Shown: positions 35,271 to 44,230 of the stretch, one piece after another
Layout: each line of letters starts with the position of its first letter
Numbering within the stretch: position 1 is the stretch's first letter
Assembly (NCBI RefSeq): GCF_051200875.1
Contig: NZ_CP195191.1
Span: 682,001 to 746,000, forward strand
Direction: 5' to 3'
Origin: Pseudotabrizicola sp051200875
GTDB taxonomy: Bacteria; Pseudomonadota; Alphaproteobacteria; Rhodobacterales; Rhodobacteraceae
DNA length: 64,000 bases
The notes under the pieces: generated by a model
Told to the model about the DNA's origin: nothing
The model's input: only the letters and a program-made list of their open reading frames with translations
The model's database searches: none
Program-made: the position numbers and the translations under genes

Positions 35271-36083
35271 ATGGCGGTTGGGATTTTCGATTCTGGGTTG
35301 GGCGGGTTGACGGTCCTGGATGCCGTTAGCAAACGCTTACCCGATGTGAACTTTGTATATTTGGGTGACAATGCCCATGCGCCTTATGGCGTTCGGGCGG
35401 CAGACGACATCTTCAACCTTACATGTGCTGCCGTTGAACGGCTGTGGGCGGAGGGGTGTGATCTGGTTATCCTCGCCTGCAATACGGCATCAGCTGCGGC
35501 GTTGAAGCGCATGCAGGAGACTTGGATCCCCAAAGATAAGCGCGTTTTAGGAGTTTTTGTTCCTTTGATTGAGGCGTTGACCGAACGTCAGTGGGGCGAC
35601 AATTCTCCCCCTCGCGAAGTTGCGGTTAAGCACGTTGCTTTATTCGCAACCCCTGCAACGGTTGCGAGTCGTGCATTTCAACGTGAGTTGGCATTCCGCG
35701 CTATCGGCGTAGACGTCGAGGCGCAGCCGTGCGGCGGAGTGGTCGATGCAATTGAGCAAGGCGATGAAATCCTTGCAGAAGCCTTGGTCCGGAGCCATGT
35801 CGAAGCCTTGAAGCGTCGCATGCCGCATCCTCAGGCAGCGATACTTGGCTGTACGCACTATCCGTTGATGGAAGGGGTCTTTCAAGATGCCCTTGGTTCC
35901 GATGTAAAGGTTTACAGTCAGGCCAATCTGGTCGCGGAGTCTTTGGCAGATTACCTTGTGCGGCGGCCGGAATTCCTTGGGAGCGGCGGGGAGTCAAAAT
36001 TCCTGACTACAGGAGATCCAAAAGCGGTATCGAACAAGGCAACTCAATTTCTTCGGCGCAAGATTGAGTTTCAATCTGCCTGA
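35271..36083 (+). CDS. murI: Glutamate racemase MurI
   Basis: 270-aa cofactor-free racemase that makes D-glutamate for peptidoglycan. The two catalytic cysteines are in ILACNTASAAAL and LGCTHYPLM, and FDSGLGGLTVL and YLGDNAHAPYG complete the substrate site. Length is usual. It lies 38 bases after the acyltransferase gene. Confidence 0.96.
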   Translation: MAVGIFDSGLGGLTVLDAVSKRLPDVNFVYLGDNAHAPYGVRAADDIFNLTCAAVERLWAEGCDLVILACNTASAAALKRMQETWIPKDKRVLGVFVPLIEALTERQWGDNSPPREVAVKHVALFATPATVASRAFQRELAFRAIGVDVEAQPCGGVVDAIEQGDEILAEALVRSHVEALKRRMPHPQAAILGCTHYPLMEGVFQDALGSDVKVYSQANLVAESLADYLVRRPEFLGSGGESKFLTTGDPKAVSNKATQFLRRKIEFQSA

Positions 36084-36252
36084 GCGACCTGCGAACTACA
36101 CTCTCTTTCGTTGTCCGCCATATGTGGAAAAGCCTTGATGGTATAAGATTTGGGAAGCGTCGGTAGTGCGGTAGAACGCTTCGCATCGCCGCACCCCCTC
36201 GACAGTTCATGTCGAAAGCCCCAGATTTAGCGCGAACAGAGGAGTTCTGAAA

Positions 36253-36711
36253 ATGGCAGGTATGAAAGGCCTTAAGAAACAGCGGAGAATACAGATCATT
36301 CTGTTGGCTTTCTTCGCCTTGGCCATTTCGACCGCCCTTATTGGCTATGCGATGAAAGACGGGATCAACTTTTTCCGTAGCCCAACACAGGTTTTCGAAA
36401 CACCACCGGGTTCGGGAGAAGTCTTCCGTATTGGGGGGCTCGTTGAGGAAGGCAGCCTGGTCCGCGGGCAGGGCGAGACTGTGACGTTCCGGGTGACCGA
36501 CACGAACCAAACTGTTCCGGTTACATTTACGGGAATTCTGCCTGATCTTTTCGCAGAAGGTCAGGGTATGGTTGGAACCGGTTCGATGCAGGAGGGTGTC
36601 TTTGTTGCGACAGAAATCCTCGCTAAACACGACGAAACTTACATGCCAAAGGAAGTTATCGACGCGTTGAAAGAGCAAGGCGTCTATAAAGACGGGGCTC
36701 CGGAAAGCTAA
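36253..36711 (+). CDS. ccmE: Cytochrome c maturation protein CcmE
   Basis: 152-aa periplasmic heme chaperone anchored by one N-terminal helix (about 13-32). It carries the heme-binding His126 and Tyr130 in HDETYMP; the family's VxxxHDExY signature is intact. It holds heme covalently before transfer to apocytochromes c. The other ccm genes are not next to it, so the system is split. Confidence 0.96.
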   Translation: MAGMKGLKKQRRIQIILLAFFALAISTALIGYAMKDGINFFRSPTQVFETPPGSGEVFRIGGLVEEGSLVRGQGETVTFRVTDTNQTVPVTFTGILPDLFAEGQGMVGTGSMQEGVFVATEILAKHDETYMPKEVIDALKEQGVYKDGAPES

Positions 36712-36794
36712 GGGCGAACGGCCAGTTCTTCTCACTTTAACTCGACCTATCCAACCTGCGATGCGGGGGAGCGTTCCTTTTCTTGGGGATGCGC

Positions 36795-37406
36795 ATGAAG
36801 TCTGTGAAGGAAATTGCCGAAGAGATAGTCTCGCGAGAAGGAGGGTTCGTAAACGATCCAGACGACCCCGGAGGTGCGACGAAGTTTGGGGTCACGCTTC
36901 AGACCTTGCGGAGATTGGGCATCGACGTCACCCAGGATTCAAGGATCGATGTCAGTGATGTTCGGTCTTTGACGCGGGCAGATGCCGTTGCGATTTATAT
37001 CGAGCACTATTTCCACCGACCGGGATTGGGAAATTTGCCAGAATCCATTCAGGCAAGCGTCTTTGATATGTATGTGAATGCAGGTCTGAACGCGGTGAAA
37101 GTACTGCAACGCCTGTGCACGAGCATGGGATTTCCTTGCGACCCCGATGGAATGGTTGGACCGGAAACCATTCGCGCAGTTCAAAATGCGTGTGACGCGG
37201 CGCCTCAACATCTCAACGACGCCTACGGTATTGCGAGGCGGAATTACTACTATGCGATCGCCGATGCTCGACCGCAAAGCCGCAAATACGCGAGGCGGCG
37301 CGACGGTGGAAAGGGTGGCTGGATCATCCGCGCCGAGGAGTTCATTTCACCAAAGTATCACTTGAGCGATTTGCAGCATCAACTGCGAGTGGCAACATGG
37401 GGATGA
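36795..37406 (+). CDS. Holin-associated N-acetylmuramidase (GH108 type)
   Basis: 203-aa lysozyme-like muramidase. The catalytic Glu15 lies in REGGF, followed by NDPDDPGGATKFGVT, the family core; a C-terminal peptidoglycan-binding region with DPDGMVGPETIRAV follows. There is no signal peptide, which fits export through the holin encoded next. This muramidase-holin pair is the arrangement used by the Rhodobacter gene transfer agent for host lysis. The ATG at 36795 has GGGG upstream; earlier in-frame starts exist at 36783 and 36789. It overlaps the holin gene by ten bases. Confidence 0.88.
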   Translation: MKSVKEIAEEIVSREGGFVNDPDDPGGATKFGVTLQTLRRLGIDVTQDSRIDVSDVRSLTRADAVAIYIEHYFHRPGLGNLPESIQASVFDMYVNAGLNAVKVLQRLCTSMGFPCDPDGMVGPETIRAVQNACDAAPQHLNDAYGIARRNYYYAIADARPQSRKYARRRDGGKGGWIIRAEEFISPKYHLSDLQHQLRVATWG

Positions 37407-37870
37407 TCGAACGCGTGGTTGGGGGCGGCGCTGTTGCAGCTTTGGGAACAGCCGCGAAGGGAGTTGCCGAAGTTTTTGTTCCGTCTGCGACCCGTCGAAT
37501 GGAATTGTCTGCCGAGGCGCAGATGGCAGCACTTCAGCAATTGGGAGAGGAGTACGGACACCCGTCCTTTGGGCTTTTTGACAGGGTTGTGAATGGACTG
37601 AACCGGCTGCCGAGGCCGCTATTGGCTTTCGGAACGCTTGGATTGTTTGTATTCGCAATGGTAGAACCCGAAGCCTTTGCACATCGTATGGTCGGGTTGA
37701 ACGCTGTTCCCGAACCACTTTGGTGGCTGCTGGGGGCAATCGTTGCTTTCTACTTCGGAGCTCGAGAAACCTTCTACTTTAGAGGCCGCGGCACCACTCA
37801 GTCACTTGTTGCAGGCGAAATTCAGCAGGATTCGAACGCTGCACTCGAGGAATGGCGTCTGGCACGTTGA
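37397..37870 (+). CDS. Holin family protein (3-TM type)
   Basis: 157-aa membrane protein. A hydrophobic/amphipathic N-terminus (about 8-28) is followed by a cytoplasmic linker, two clear membrane helices (about 74-89 and 106-124) and a polar tail. The layout matches the three-helix holin family found next to GH108 muramidases. It would release the muramidase to the cell wall. It starts inside the end of that gene, so the two are coupled. The only other phage-like feature in the window is this pair. Confidence 0.85.
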   Translation: MGMIERVVGGGAVAALGTAAKGVAEVFVPSATRRMELSAEAQMAALQQLGEEYGHPSFGLFDRVVNGLNRLPRPLLAFGTLGLFVFAMVEPEAFAHRMVGLNAVPEPLWWLLGAIVAFYFGARETFYFRGRGTTQSLVAGEIQQDSNAALEEWRLAR

Positions 37871-37886
37871 GCCGAACTTGACCTGC

Positions 37887-37918
37887 CTTGCGCCCTCTGG
37901 CATGGCCTTGGGCGCAAG
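37887..37918. repeat. Inverted repeat between the holin gene and argS
   Basis: Perfect nine-base stem CTTGCGCCC/GGGCGCAAG with a 14-base loop and further partial pairing outside. No long T run follows, so it may be an attenuator-like or processing element rather than a simple terminator. It lies just upstream of argS. Confidence 0.55.
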
Positions 37919-37933
37919 ACAGGATTTGATCAG

Positions 37934-39676
37934 ATGAACCTCTTCGCCGATATTCGCTCGCTCGTCATCGACGCACTCAACACACTTCAAGCTGAAGGGA
38001 CTCTTCCCGCCGGACTTGATCTGTCAAATGTTGCTGTTGAACCACCGAGAGATTCAGCCCATGGCGACATGGCGACAAACGCAGCGATGGTTCTTTCGAA
38101 ACCGGCCGGATTGCAGCCGCGTCTGATCGCGGAGGCTTTGACCAGCAAGTTGATGCAAGACCCGCGCATTGCCGTCGCTGATGTTGCGGGGCCGGGCTTC
38201 CTGAATATGCGTCTTGCAGATTCCGTCTGGCATGGATTGGTGCGCGCGGCGTTGTTCGCCGGCAAGGATTTCGGTCGCTCGGATATCGGAGCTGGCCAGA
38301 AAGTGAACGTCGAATTTGTCAGTGCCAATCCCACAGGCCCAATGCATGTTGGTCATGTGAGGGGCGCAGTTGTCGGCGACGCTCTTGCCAACCTGCTGGC
38401 ATTCGCCGGTTGGACCGTTACGCGTGAATACTACATCAACGACGGTGGGGCACAGGTCGATGTGCTGGCACGTTCAGCCTACGAACGGTATCGTGAGGCG
38501 CATGGTTTGGAGCCCGAAATTCGAGAGGGGCTTTACCCGGGTGACTACTTGATCCCCGTCGGTGAGGCTTTGAAAGCCAAGTATGGTGACAGCCTGTTGG
38601 ACAAGGGTGAACAGGTTTGGTTGGTTGAAGTTCGCGAATTCGCCACTGAGATGATGATGCAGATGATCCGTGAGGATCTGGATGCGTTGGGTGTTCGGAT
38701 GGATGTCTATTCCAGCGAGAAGGCTCTTTACGGAACGGGCAAGATCGAAGCCGCAATCCAGCGGCTTCGGGATTTAGATCTGATCTATGATGGCATTCTT
38801 GAACCACCGAAAGGGAAAACACCGGAAGACTGGGAACCACGTGAGCAAACCTTATTCCGATCGACCTCCTACGGCGATGACGTTGATCGTCCGATCAAAA
38901 AGTCTGACGGAAGCTGGACGTACTTTGCGCCCGATATCGCTTATCACTATGACAAGGTGACGCGTAATTTCGATCAGTTGATCGACATTTTTGGCGCCGA
39001 CCACGGTGGTTACGTCAAGCGGATGAAAGCGGCTGTAGCGGCCCTTTCGGAAAATCGCGTCCCGCTCGACATCAAGCTGATTCAGTTGGTGAAGCTTTTC
39101 AAGAACGGCGAACCCTTCAAGATGTCAAAGCGGGCAGGGACCTTTGTTACCCTGCGCGATGTCGTCGAAATGGCTGGGGCAGATGTAACGCGATTCATTA
39201 TGCTGACGCGAAAGAACGACGTGGCCTTGGATTTCGACTTCGACAAAGTTTTGGAGCAGTCGAAAGACAATCCGGTATTTTACGTCCAATACGCCAATGC
39301 TCGGGTTAACTCCATTCTGCGGAAGGCGGCAGAGGCGGGCATTGATGTCTCAGATCATGCTTTGCAAGTCGCTGATTTGGCCAAGTTGGACCATGCGGCA
39401 GAAATTGCTGTTGCAAAGAAAATAGCGGAATGGCCCCGTTTGGTCGAGATTTCAGCCCGTACGAATGAACCGCACAGAGTCGCCTTCTACCTTTACGAAC
39501 TGGCTTCTGATCTGCATGGGCTTTGGAACAGGGGTAATGATGAGACGTCGTTGCGCTTTATCCAAGAAGATGTCGCCACAAGTCAGGCAAAAATAGCGCT
39601 TGCTAGGGCCGTAGGCGTTGTTATTTGCGCAGGTCTTGGTATCTTGGGCGTGAAGCCAGTAGAGGAAATGCGCTGA
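37934..39676 (+). CDS. argS: Arginyl-tRNA synthetase
   Basis: 580-aa class I synthetase. The N-terminal Add1 domain is followed by the catalytic domain with the HIGH-like motif MHVGHVRG and the KMSKS-like FKMSKRAGTF, then the helical anticodon-binding domain. Length is usual for the family. It heads a run of five genes with nagZ and scpAB. Confidence 0.97.
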   Translation: MNLFADIRSLVIDALNTLQAEGTLPAGLDLSNVAVEPPRDSAHGDMATNAAMVLSKPAGLQPRLIAEALTSKLMQDPRIAVADVAGPGFLNMRLADSVWHGLVRAALFAGKDFGRSDIGAGQKVNVEFVSANPTGPMHVGHVRGAVVGDALANLLAFAGWTVTREYYINDGGAQVDVLARSAYERYREAHGLEPEIREGLYPGDYLIPVGEALKAKYGDSLLDKGEQVWLVEVREFATEMMMQMIREDLDALGVRMDVYSSEKALYGTGKIEAAIQRLRDLDLIYDGILEPPKGKTPEDWEPREQTLFRSTSYGDDVDRPIKKSDGSWTYFAPDIAYHYDKVTRNFDQLIDIFGADHGGYVKRMKAAVAALSENRVPLDIKLIQLVKLFKNGEPFKMSKRAGTFVTLRDVVEMAGADVTRFIMLTRKNDVALDFDFDKVLEQSKDNPVFYVQYANARVNSILRKAAEAGIDVSDHALQVADLAKLDHAAEIAVAKKIAEWPRLVEISARTNEPHRVAFYLYELASDLHGLWNRGNDETSLRFIQEDVATSQAKIALARAVGVVICAGLGILGVKPVEEMR

Positions 39677-39743
39677 TCCAATAAGGCGCCCGCTGGCAAA
39701 GCAAACAAAGCTGCGGAGCAAATCCGCGCGATCGAGGCAGAGC

Positions 39744-40688
39744 ATGGCGGATATCGACTTTGATGAATACGGGGGTATTCCCCGTTTTTCCGGGCAACAA
39801 GTTCGGCGTTTCGTGAATGTGGCTGGAGCTCTGTGTTCGTTGGGGCTTGTGATAGGCGTTGGTGTCTGGGGCTACAATTTGGCGGTTCGCGATGTCTCTG
39901 GCATTCCCGTCATTAAAGCCGCCAAGGGGCCAATGCGTGTTGCACCTGATAATCCTGGTGGCGAAATCGCAGATCATCAAGGGATGGCTGTGAACGTTGT
40001 GCCAGAGCTTCGGTCTTCGGAAGGGCTTCCATCTGAAATCATCCTCGCGCCGGCACCTGTAGAGTTGTCCGTCGAAGATTCTCCCGGGCTTACGGTGGCT
40101 GACCAAGGGTATGTGGAAGCAAAGGGCGATACAGCTGCCGAACTGCCATCAGCGGTTCCCTTGGAGGCAATGATATCAGAAGAGCAGGCATCGCCTTCGG
40201 TCAGTACAGAAGATGCAGTGGCGTTAGCATTGGCCGAAGCGTTGGGTCAGGATGTGGCGCCTCTTGCGGAGCTTGCGCCGGAAGTTGACGCGGTTGACGT
40301 TTCTGGCTCAGGCCCTGGAGTGATGCGTTCAGTGAGACCGCAGCGCCGCCCCGGAGCACAAGGCCTGTCTGCGATAGCAGAAGTATCTTCCACTGCAGCG
40401 CCGGTGTCTTCTGAGGTTGATCCGTCTACACTTGCTGTCGGAACACGGCTCGTTCAGCTTGGTGCCTTCGACAATGCGGATCAGGCTCGTGGAGAATGGA
40501 ACAAACTGACTTCGCGTTTCGGTGATCTGATGAGTGGAAAATCGGTCGTGATCCAAGCGGCGGAGTCTGGCGGGCGCACGTTCTACCGTTTGCGGGCGCA
40601 TGGATTTGACGGCGAAGATGATGCACGCAGGTTCTGTGCGGCACTGTTGGCAGAAGACGCGGCATGCATTCCGGTAGCGCATAGATGA
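39744..40688 (+). CDS. SPOR domain-containing protein
   Basis: 314-aa protein. A single membrane helix (about 32-52) is followed by a long acidic Ala/Pro/Glu-rich linker and a C-terminal SPOR domain (about 230-314: RLVQLGAFDNADQARGEW..., FYRLRAHGFDG). SPOR domains bind peptidoglycan lacking stem peptides at the septum. Its partner nagZ, which overlaps by four bases, is an amino sugar recycling enzyme; both point to cell-wall work. Confidence 0.88.
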   Translation: MADIDFDEYGGIPRFSGQQVRRFVNVAGALCSLGLVIGVGVWGYNLAVRDVSGIPVIKAAKGPMRVAPDNPGGEIADHQGMAVNVVPELRSSEGLPSEIILAPAPVELSVEDSPGLTVADQGYVEAKGDTAAELPSAVPLEAMISEEQASPSVSTEDAVALALAEALGQDVAPLAELAPEVDAVDVSGSGPGVMRSVRPQRRPGAQGLSAIAEVSSTAAPVSSEVDPSTLAVGTRLVQLGAFDNADQARGEWNKLTSRFGDLMSGKSVVIQAAESGGRTFYRLRAHGFDGEDDARRFCAALLAEDAACIPVAHR

Positions 40689-41725
40689 CTGGTTCTGGCA
40701 CTGGTCAGCTTGCGGCAATTTTTGGTTGTGCAGGGATAGAACTGACATCGGACGAGCAGGCATTCTTCCGAGATACAGATCCGTTTGGCTTTATCCTTTT
40801 CGCACGCAACGTCGAAAGTCCCTTGCAGCTGCGCCGCTTGACGAATGATCTGCGAGATGCAGTGGGACGAGATGCGCCAATCTTGATTGACCAAGAAGGC
40901 GGACGGGTCCAGCGGTTGCGCGCGCCACATTGGCGCGAATGGAATCCCCCGTTGGAAATGGTCACGCGATCATCGTCACCGCTTCGGGCAATGTGGCTGA
41001 GGTCACGGATCATTGCCCATGAGTTGCGTGGGGTTGGTATCGACGCAAACTGCGCGCCTTGTGCGGATATTGCCGTTGAAGAAACCCACCCATTTCTGAA
41101 GAGCCGCTGCTATGGGTTTGATTCTGATACCGTTTTGCAAGTGTCCGAGGCTGTCGCCGACGGGCTGCTTTCTGGGGGCGTCTTGCCGGTGATCAAGCAT
41201 CTACCTGGGCACGGAAGAGCAATGTCAGACTCTCATCTTAATCTTCCGACGGTTGCGGAGCCGATTGAAATCTTGCGTAAGACCGATTTTGTGCCCTTTC
41301 GGGGGCTTAATGACCTTCCGATGGCGATGACTGCACATATTGTCTTTTCGTCAATCGACGAGAATGCTCCGGCGACTCAAAGTCTGGAAATGATTAGGGT
41401 CATCCGTGAGGACATAGGGTTTTCTGGTCTGCTGATGACTGACGATTTGAACATGCAGGCGCTTTCCGGAAGTCTTGGCACAAGGACCGAAGCTGCAATG
41501 GCCGCAGGCTGCGACATTGCTTTGCACTGCAAAGGTGATCTGGATGAAATGCGCGCGGTCGCTGCCGCTTGCGGGGGCCAGTCGATAGATACCCGTTCCC
41601 GTGCTCGTGCCGCACTGTCAGCACGTCGCACCCCAGACCCGGTTGACATCGAAGCGTTGGAGGCTGAACTTCGTCACCTGATGGTCGATCGTGGCCGCGG
41701 TCCGATGGCGGAGGCAGATGTCTGA
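40685..41725 (+). CDS. nagZ: Beta-N-acetylhexosaminidase NagZ
   Basis: 346-aa GH3 enzyme that removes GlcNAc from muropeptides in wall recycling. Marks are LIDQEGGRVQRL, the histidine-containing KHLPGHGRAMSDSH (the mobile loop with the acid/base His) and the nucleophile Asp in MTDDLNMQAL. It is cytoplasmic with no signal peptide. ATGA overlap with the SPOR gene; scpA begins inside its 3' end. Confidence 0.95.
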   Translation: MTGSGTGQLAAIFGCAGIELTSDEQAFFRDTDPFGFILFARNVESPLQLRRLTNDLRDAVGRDAPILIDQEGGRVQRLRAPHWREWNPPLEMVTRSSSPLRAMWLRSRIIAHELRGVGIDANCAPCADIAVEETHPFLKSRCYGFDSDTVLQVSEAVADGLLSGGVLPVIKHLPGHGRAMSDSHLNLPTVAEPIEILRKTDFVPFRGLNDLPMAMTAHIVFSSIDENAPATQSLEMIRVIREDIGFSGLLMTDDLNMQALSGSLGTRTEAAMAAGCDIALHCKGDLDEMRAVAAACGGQSIDTRSRARAALSARRTPDPVDIEALEAELRHLMVDRGRGPMAEADV

Positions 41726-42512
41726 ACCAATAGCCGATGATTGGGGTGAGGACCGTATGGCCCCGTCTGAACGGATGGCCGCCGAAGCGCTGATTGTCGA
41801 TGTCGATGGGTTTGAAGGTCCTCTTGATCTTTTGCTGATGCTTAGTCGGACTCAGAAGGTGGACCTTAGGAAGATCTCGGTTCTGAATCTGGCGGAGCAA
41901 TATCTTTCCTTCGTTCGAAAAGCTCAGGCGTTGCGAATAGAACTGGCAGCCGATTATCTGGTTATGGCTGCTTGGCTCGCCTTTTTGAAATCACGGCTTC
42001 TTTTGCCTCCAGAACCGGGTGAAGATGGTCCGAGTGCCGAAGAACTTGCTGCCCATCTCGCGTTTCAGCTTGAGCGACTTCAAGCGATGAGAGAGGCCGC
42101 AGCTCGGCTCATGGCCCGTGACCAGTTGGGGCGCGATTTCTTTTCCCGGGGTTTGCCAGAAGATGTCACGCGGCATCGCAAAATTGAATACACTGCGACA
42201 CTGCTTGATCTTATGAGGGCTTACGCACGGATCAGGACAAAAGATGAGTTTCGTCCCTTTGTCATGGACCGTGACCATGTATTTACAATGGAACAGGCCT
42301 TGGATCGAATGCGCGGATTGATCGGCTATGTCGGGGAATGGGCCGATCTGACCAGCTTTCTGCCTGATGGATGGGATGTGAACCCCATGCGTCGGAGGTC
42401 CTCGACCGCGGCCCACTTTGCAGCAATTCTGGAAATGGCTAAGCGTGGGCAGGTGGAAGTGCGACAGGGGGATACATTTGCCCCAATCCAAATCCGGCGG
42501 AAGGAAAAATGA
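41718..42512 (+). CDS. scpA: Segregation and condensation protein ScpA
   Basis: 264-aa kleisin of the SMC complex. N-terminal VDGFEGPLDLLLMLSRTQKVDL and ADYLVMAAWLAFLKSRLLLP are the family marks (quoted in part: FEGPLDLLL, AWLAFLKSRLLLP). It bridges SMC heads and binds ScpB. The ATG at 41718 has GGCGGAGG upstream and overlaps the nagZ end by eight bases; a longer frame is rejected. Confidence 0.95.
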   Translation: MSEPIADDWGEDRMAPSERMAAEALIVDVDGFEGPLDLLLMLSRTQKVDLRKISVLNLAEQYLSFVRKAQALRIELAADYLVMAAWLAFLKSRLLLPPEPGEDGPSAEELAAHLAFQLERLQAMREAAARLMARDQLGRDFFSRGLPEDVTRHRKIEYTATLLDLMRAYARIRTKDEFRPFVMDRDHVFTMEQALDRMRGLIGYVGEWADLTSFLPDGWDVNPMRRRSSTAAHFAAILEMAKRGQVEVRQGDTFAPIQIRRKEK

Positions 42513-43159
42513 CTGACGCTGCCGAACCGATCGAGAAAAGCCTATTTGAGGCGCCGCCCATGGGTGAGCAGGAAAGGATGGTCGAAGCGATCATCTTTGC
42601 GAGTACCGAGCCGGTGAGTGTTTCTGAACTAGAGGCGCGAATGCCGCATGGATGTGATCCGGCAGAAGCACTTGTACATCTTCGTAAACGGTATGAAGGC
42701 AGAGGGGTTCAACTCGTAAGAGTCGGTGATGCCTGGGCAATGCGAACGGCACCTGATCTTGGGCATCTGATGCGCAAGGAAACGGTTGAGCAACGAAAGC
42801 TTTCGCGGGCAGCTATCGAAACTTTGGCAATCGTTGCCTATCATCAACCCGTAACTCGTGCCGAGATCGAAGAAATCAGGGGCGTAGCTGTCAGCAGGGG
42901 GACAATTGATCAGTTGATTGAACTCGACTGGATCAGATTTGGCCGTAGGCGAATGACGCCTGGTCGGCCGGTCACCTTTGTCGTCACAGAGCATTTTCTT
43001 GACCATTTCGGGCTAGAATCGGCCCGGGATCTTCCTGGCATCAAGGAGCTTCGCTCGGCCGGACTGCTGGACAATCGGCCACCTCCCGGTGTGACCAAAG
43101 CCGGCGACGATGACGAGGACGAAGCGACGACCGGTCAAAGCGAACTCTTTGAGGACTGA
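42509..43159 (+). CDS. scpB: Segregation and condensation protein ScpB
   Basis: 216-aa protein with two winged helices (about 20-185): EAIIFASTEPVS, then ETLAIVAYHQPVTRAEIEEIRGV and GRPVTFVVTEHFLDHFGL (parts only: AIVAYHQPVTRAEIEE, YVTTEHFL-like VVTEHFLDHF). It binds ScpA within the SMC condensin. The C-terminus is acidic. It overlaps scpA by four bases, with the basic 68-aa gene immediately downstream. Confidence 0.95.
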   Translation: MTDAAEPIEKSLFEAPPMGEQERMVEAIIFASTEPVSVSELEARMPHGCDPAEALVHLRKRYEGRGVQLVRVGDAWAMRTAPDLGHLMRKETVEQRKLSRAAIETLAIVAYHQPVTRAEIEEIRGVAVSRGTIDQLIELDWIRFGRRRMTPGRPVTFVVTEHFLDHFGLESARDLPGIKELRSAGLLDNRPPPGVTKAGDDDEDEATTGQSELFED

Positions 43160-43160
43160 A

Positions 43161-43367
43161 ATGAATCTGAACCAGATCTTCGACATGGTATTGAGGATTT
43201 TCATCCGCAAAGGCGTGAACTGGGGAATAAATAAGGGCGTGGATATGGCCGCTCGGGGCAGAAAGTCGAGCACGAACGCTCAGGCCCAGCACCAGACGCA
43301 ACAGGCTCGGGATCTGGCCAAACGGGCACGAAAGGCTGCGCGGATTACCCGTCGTTTGGGGCGTTAG
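43161..43367 (+). CDS. Basic small protein, 68 aa, unknown function
   Basis: A 68-residue product starting two bases after the scpB stop, with GAGGA upstream inside scpB. The N-terminal half is moderately hydrophobic (FDMVLRIFIRKGVNWG); the C-terminal half is strongly basic with Gln/Ala/Lys/Arg repeats (RARKAARITRRLGR). It might associate with nucleic acid or a membrane surface. I do not recognise the family. It overlaps the end of apbE by four bases, tail to tail. Confidence 0.65.
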   Translation: MNLNQIFDMVLRIFIRKGVNWGINKGVDMAARGRKSSTNAQAQHQTQQARDLAKRARKAARITRRLGR

Positions 43368-44230
43368 CTCTTTAAGGTTCGAAGACTACCGTCAAAATCA
43401 ACGAGTGTAATGCGTCGAACCGAAGGGGCGCGTTCCATAAGTGCGTTCAGATCAGCGATTGGCATAAAGACCGCGGCGGTTGATATGCCATCGGCTAATA
43501 CGGCTTCTCTCGCTTCAACGCTAACCGTTGACCAGAGAGGGGAGGAGCCTGTTGGATTGATCAAATGTTGGAAGCCCGCGACCATCGTAGCTTGAGGTGA
43601 AGAAGTGGCGATCGCGATATTCGAAAGCTTATAGGTAGCGAGTTGCCCATGGGAGGGGTCGGCTACGCCAATTGTCCACGGTCCACCCAAGGCATACTGT
43701 TCTCCAAGATCAACCAAAGCCTTGGTATAGCCGTTGTCCAGAAGTAGGCGCTTCACGCAATCTGCTGCATAGCCTTGGGCAATTCCGTTAAAGGTCAGAG
43801 CGCATGTCGGCGGCAGAATCAGGCTTCCACTTGAAAGGCGCAAGTGACCCCAGCCAATGATTGGAGTTGAAATTTGCCCGGTTCGCTGTTGCCAAATTCC
43901 CTGAACTGTAGGATCAAAAATCCCGCCAGTCAGGGCGTGTATCGTTTCAATACGATCCAGCAGATCCAAAAACATCGGGCTGGGAGTCAAACTGCCCTCC
44001 CGGTTCAGCTTGGAGAGTGAAGAGGCCGGATCGTATAGGCTGAATTCGGCTTCGATTTTTTTGATCAATGCCGGAAGTTCAGACAGCACTGTCTTGCGGT
44101 CACCATTACCTGCGAGTTTTAGGCTGAGGTCCGCGCCGAACCCCTGACCTGACCAGTCTTGTCCAGCTTGGCTCGGACGTCCCATTACCGCTGTAGACGC
44201 TAAGATCTGAAGAAAGCGTCGTCTTTTCAT
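43364..44230 (-). CDS. apbE: FAD:protein FMN transferase (ApbE family)
   Basis: 288-aa enzyme that attaches FMN to Thr/Ser of target proteins in the periplasm. The N-terminus has a twin-arginine motif RRRFLQ, so export by Tat is likely. Family marks are SLYDPASSLSKLNREG, GIFDPTVQGIW, LTFNGIAQGYAAD and LVDLGEQYALGG. The ATG at 44230 overlaps the stop of the NosR-like gene upstream, whose FMN-binding domain is the obvious substrate. In nos clusters such a gene is called nosX. Confidence 0.9.
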   Translation of the reverse strand: MKRRRFLQILASTAVMGRPSQAGQDWSGQGFGADLSLKLAGNGDRKTVLSELPALIKKIEAEFSLYDPASSLSKLNREGSLTPSPMFLDLLDRIETIHALTGGIFDPTVQGIWQQRTGQISTPIIGWGHLRLSSGSLILPPTCALTFNGIAQGYAADCVKRLLLDNGYTKALVDLGEQYALGGPWTIGVADPSHGQLATYKLSNIAIATSSPQATMVAGFQHLINPTGSSPLWSTVSVEAREAVLADGISTAAVFMPIADLNALMERAPSVRRITLVDFDGSLRTLKS

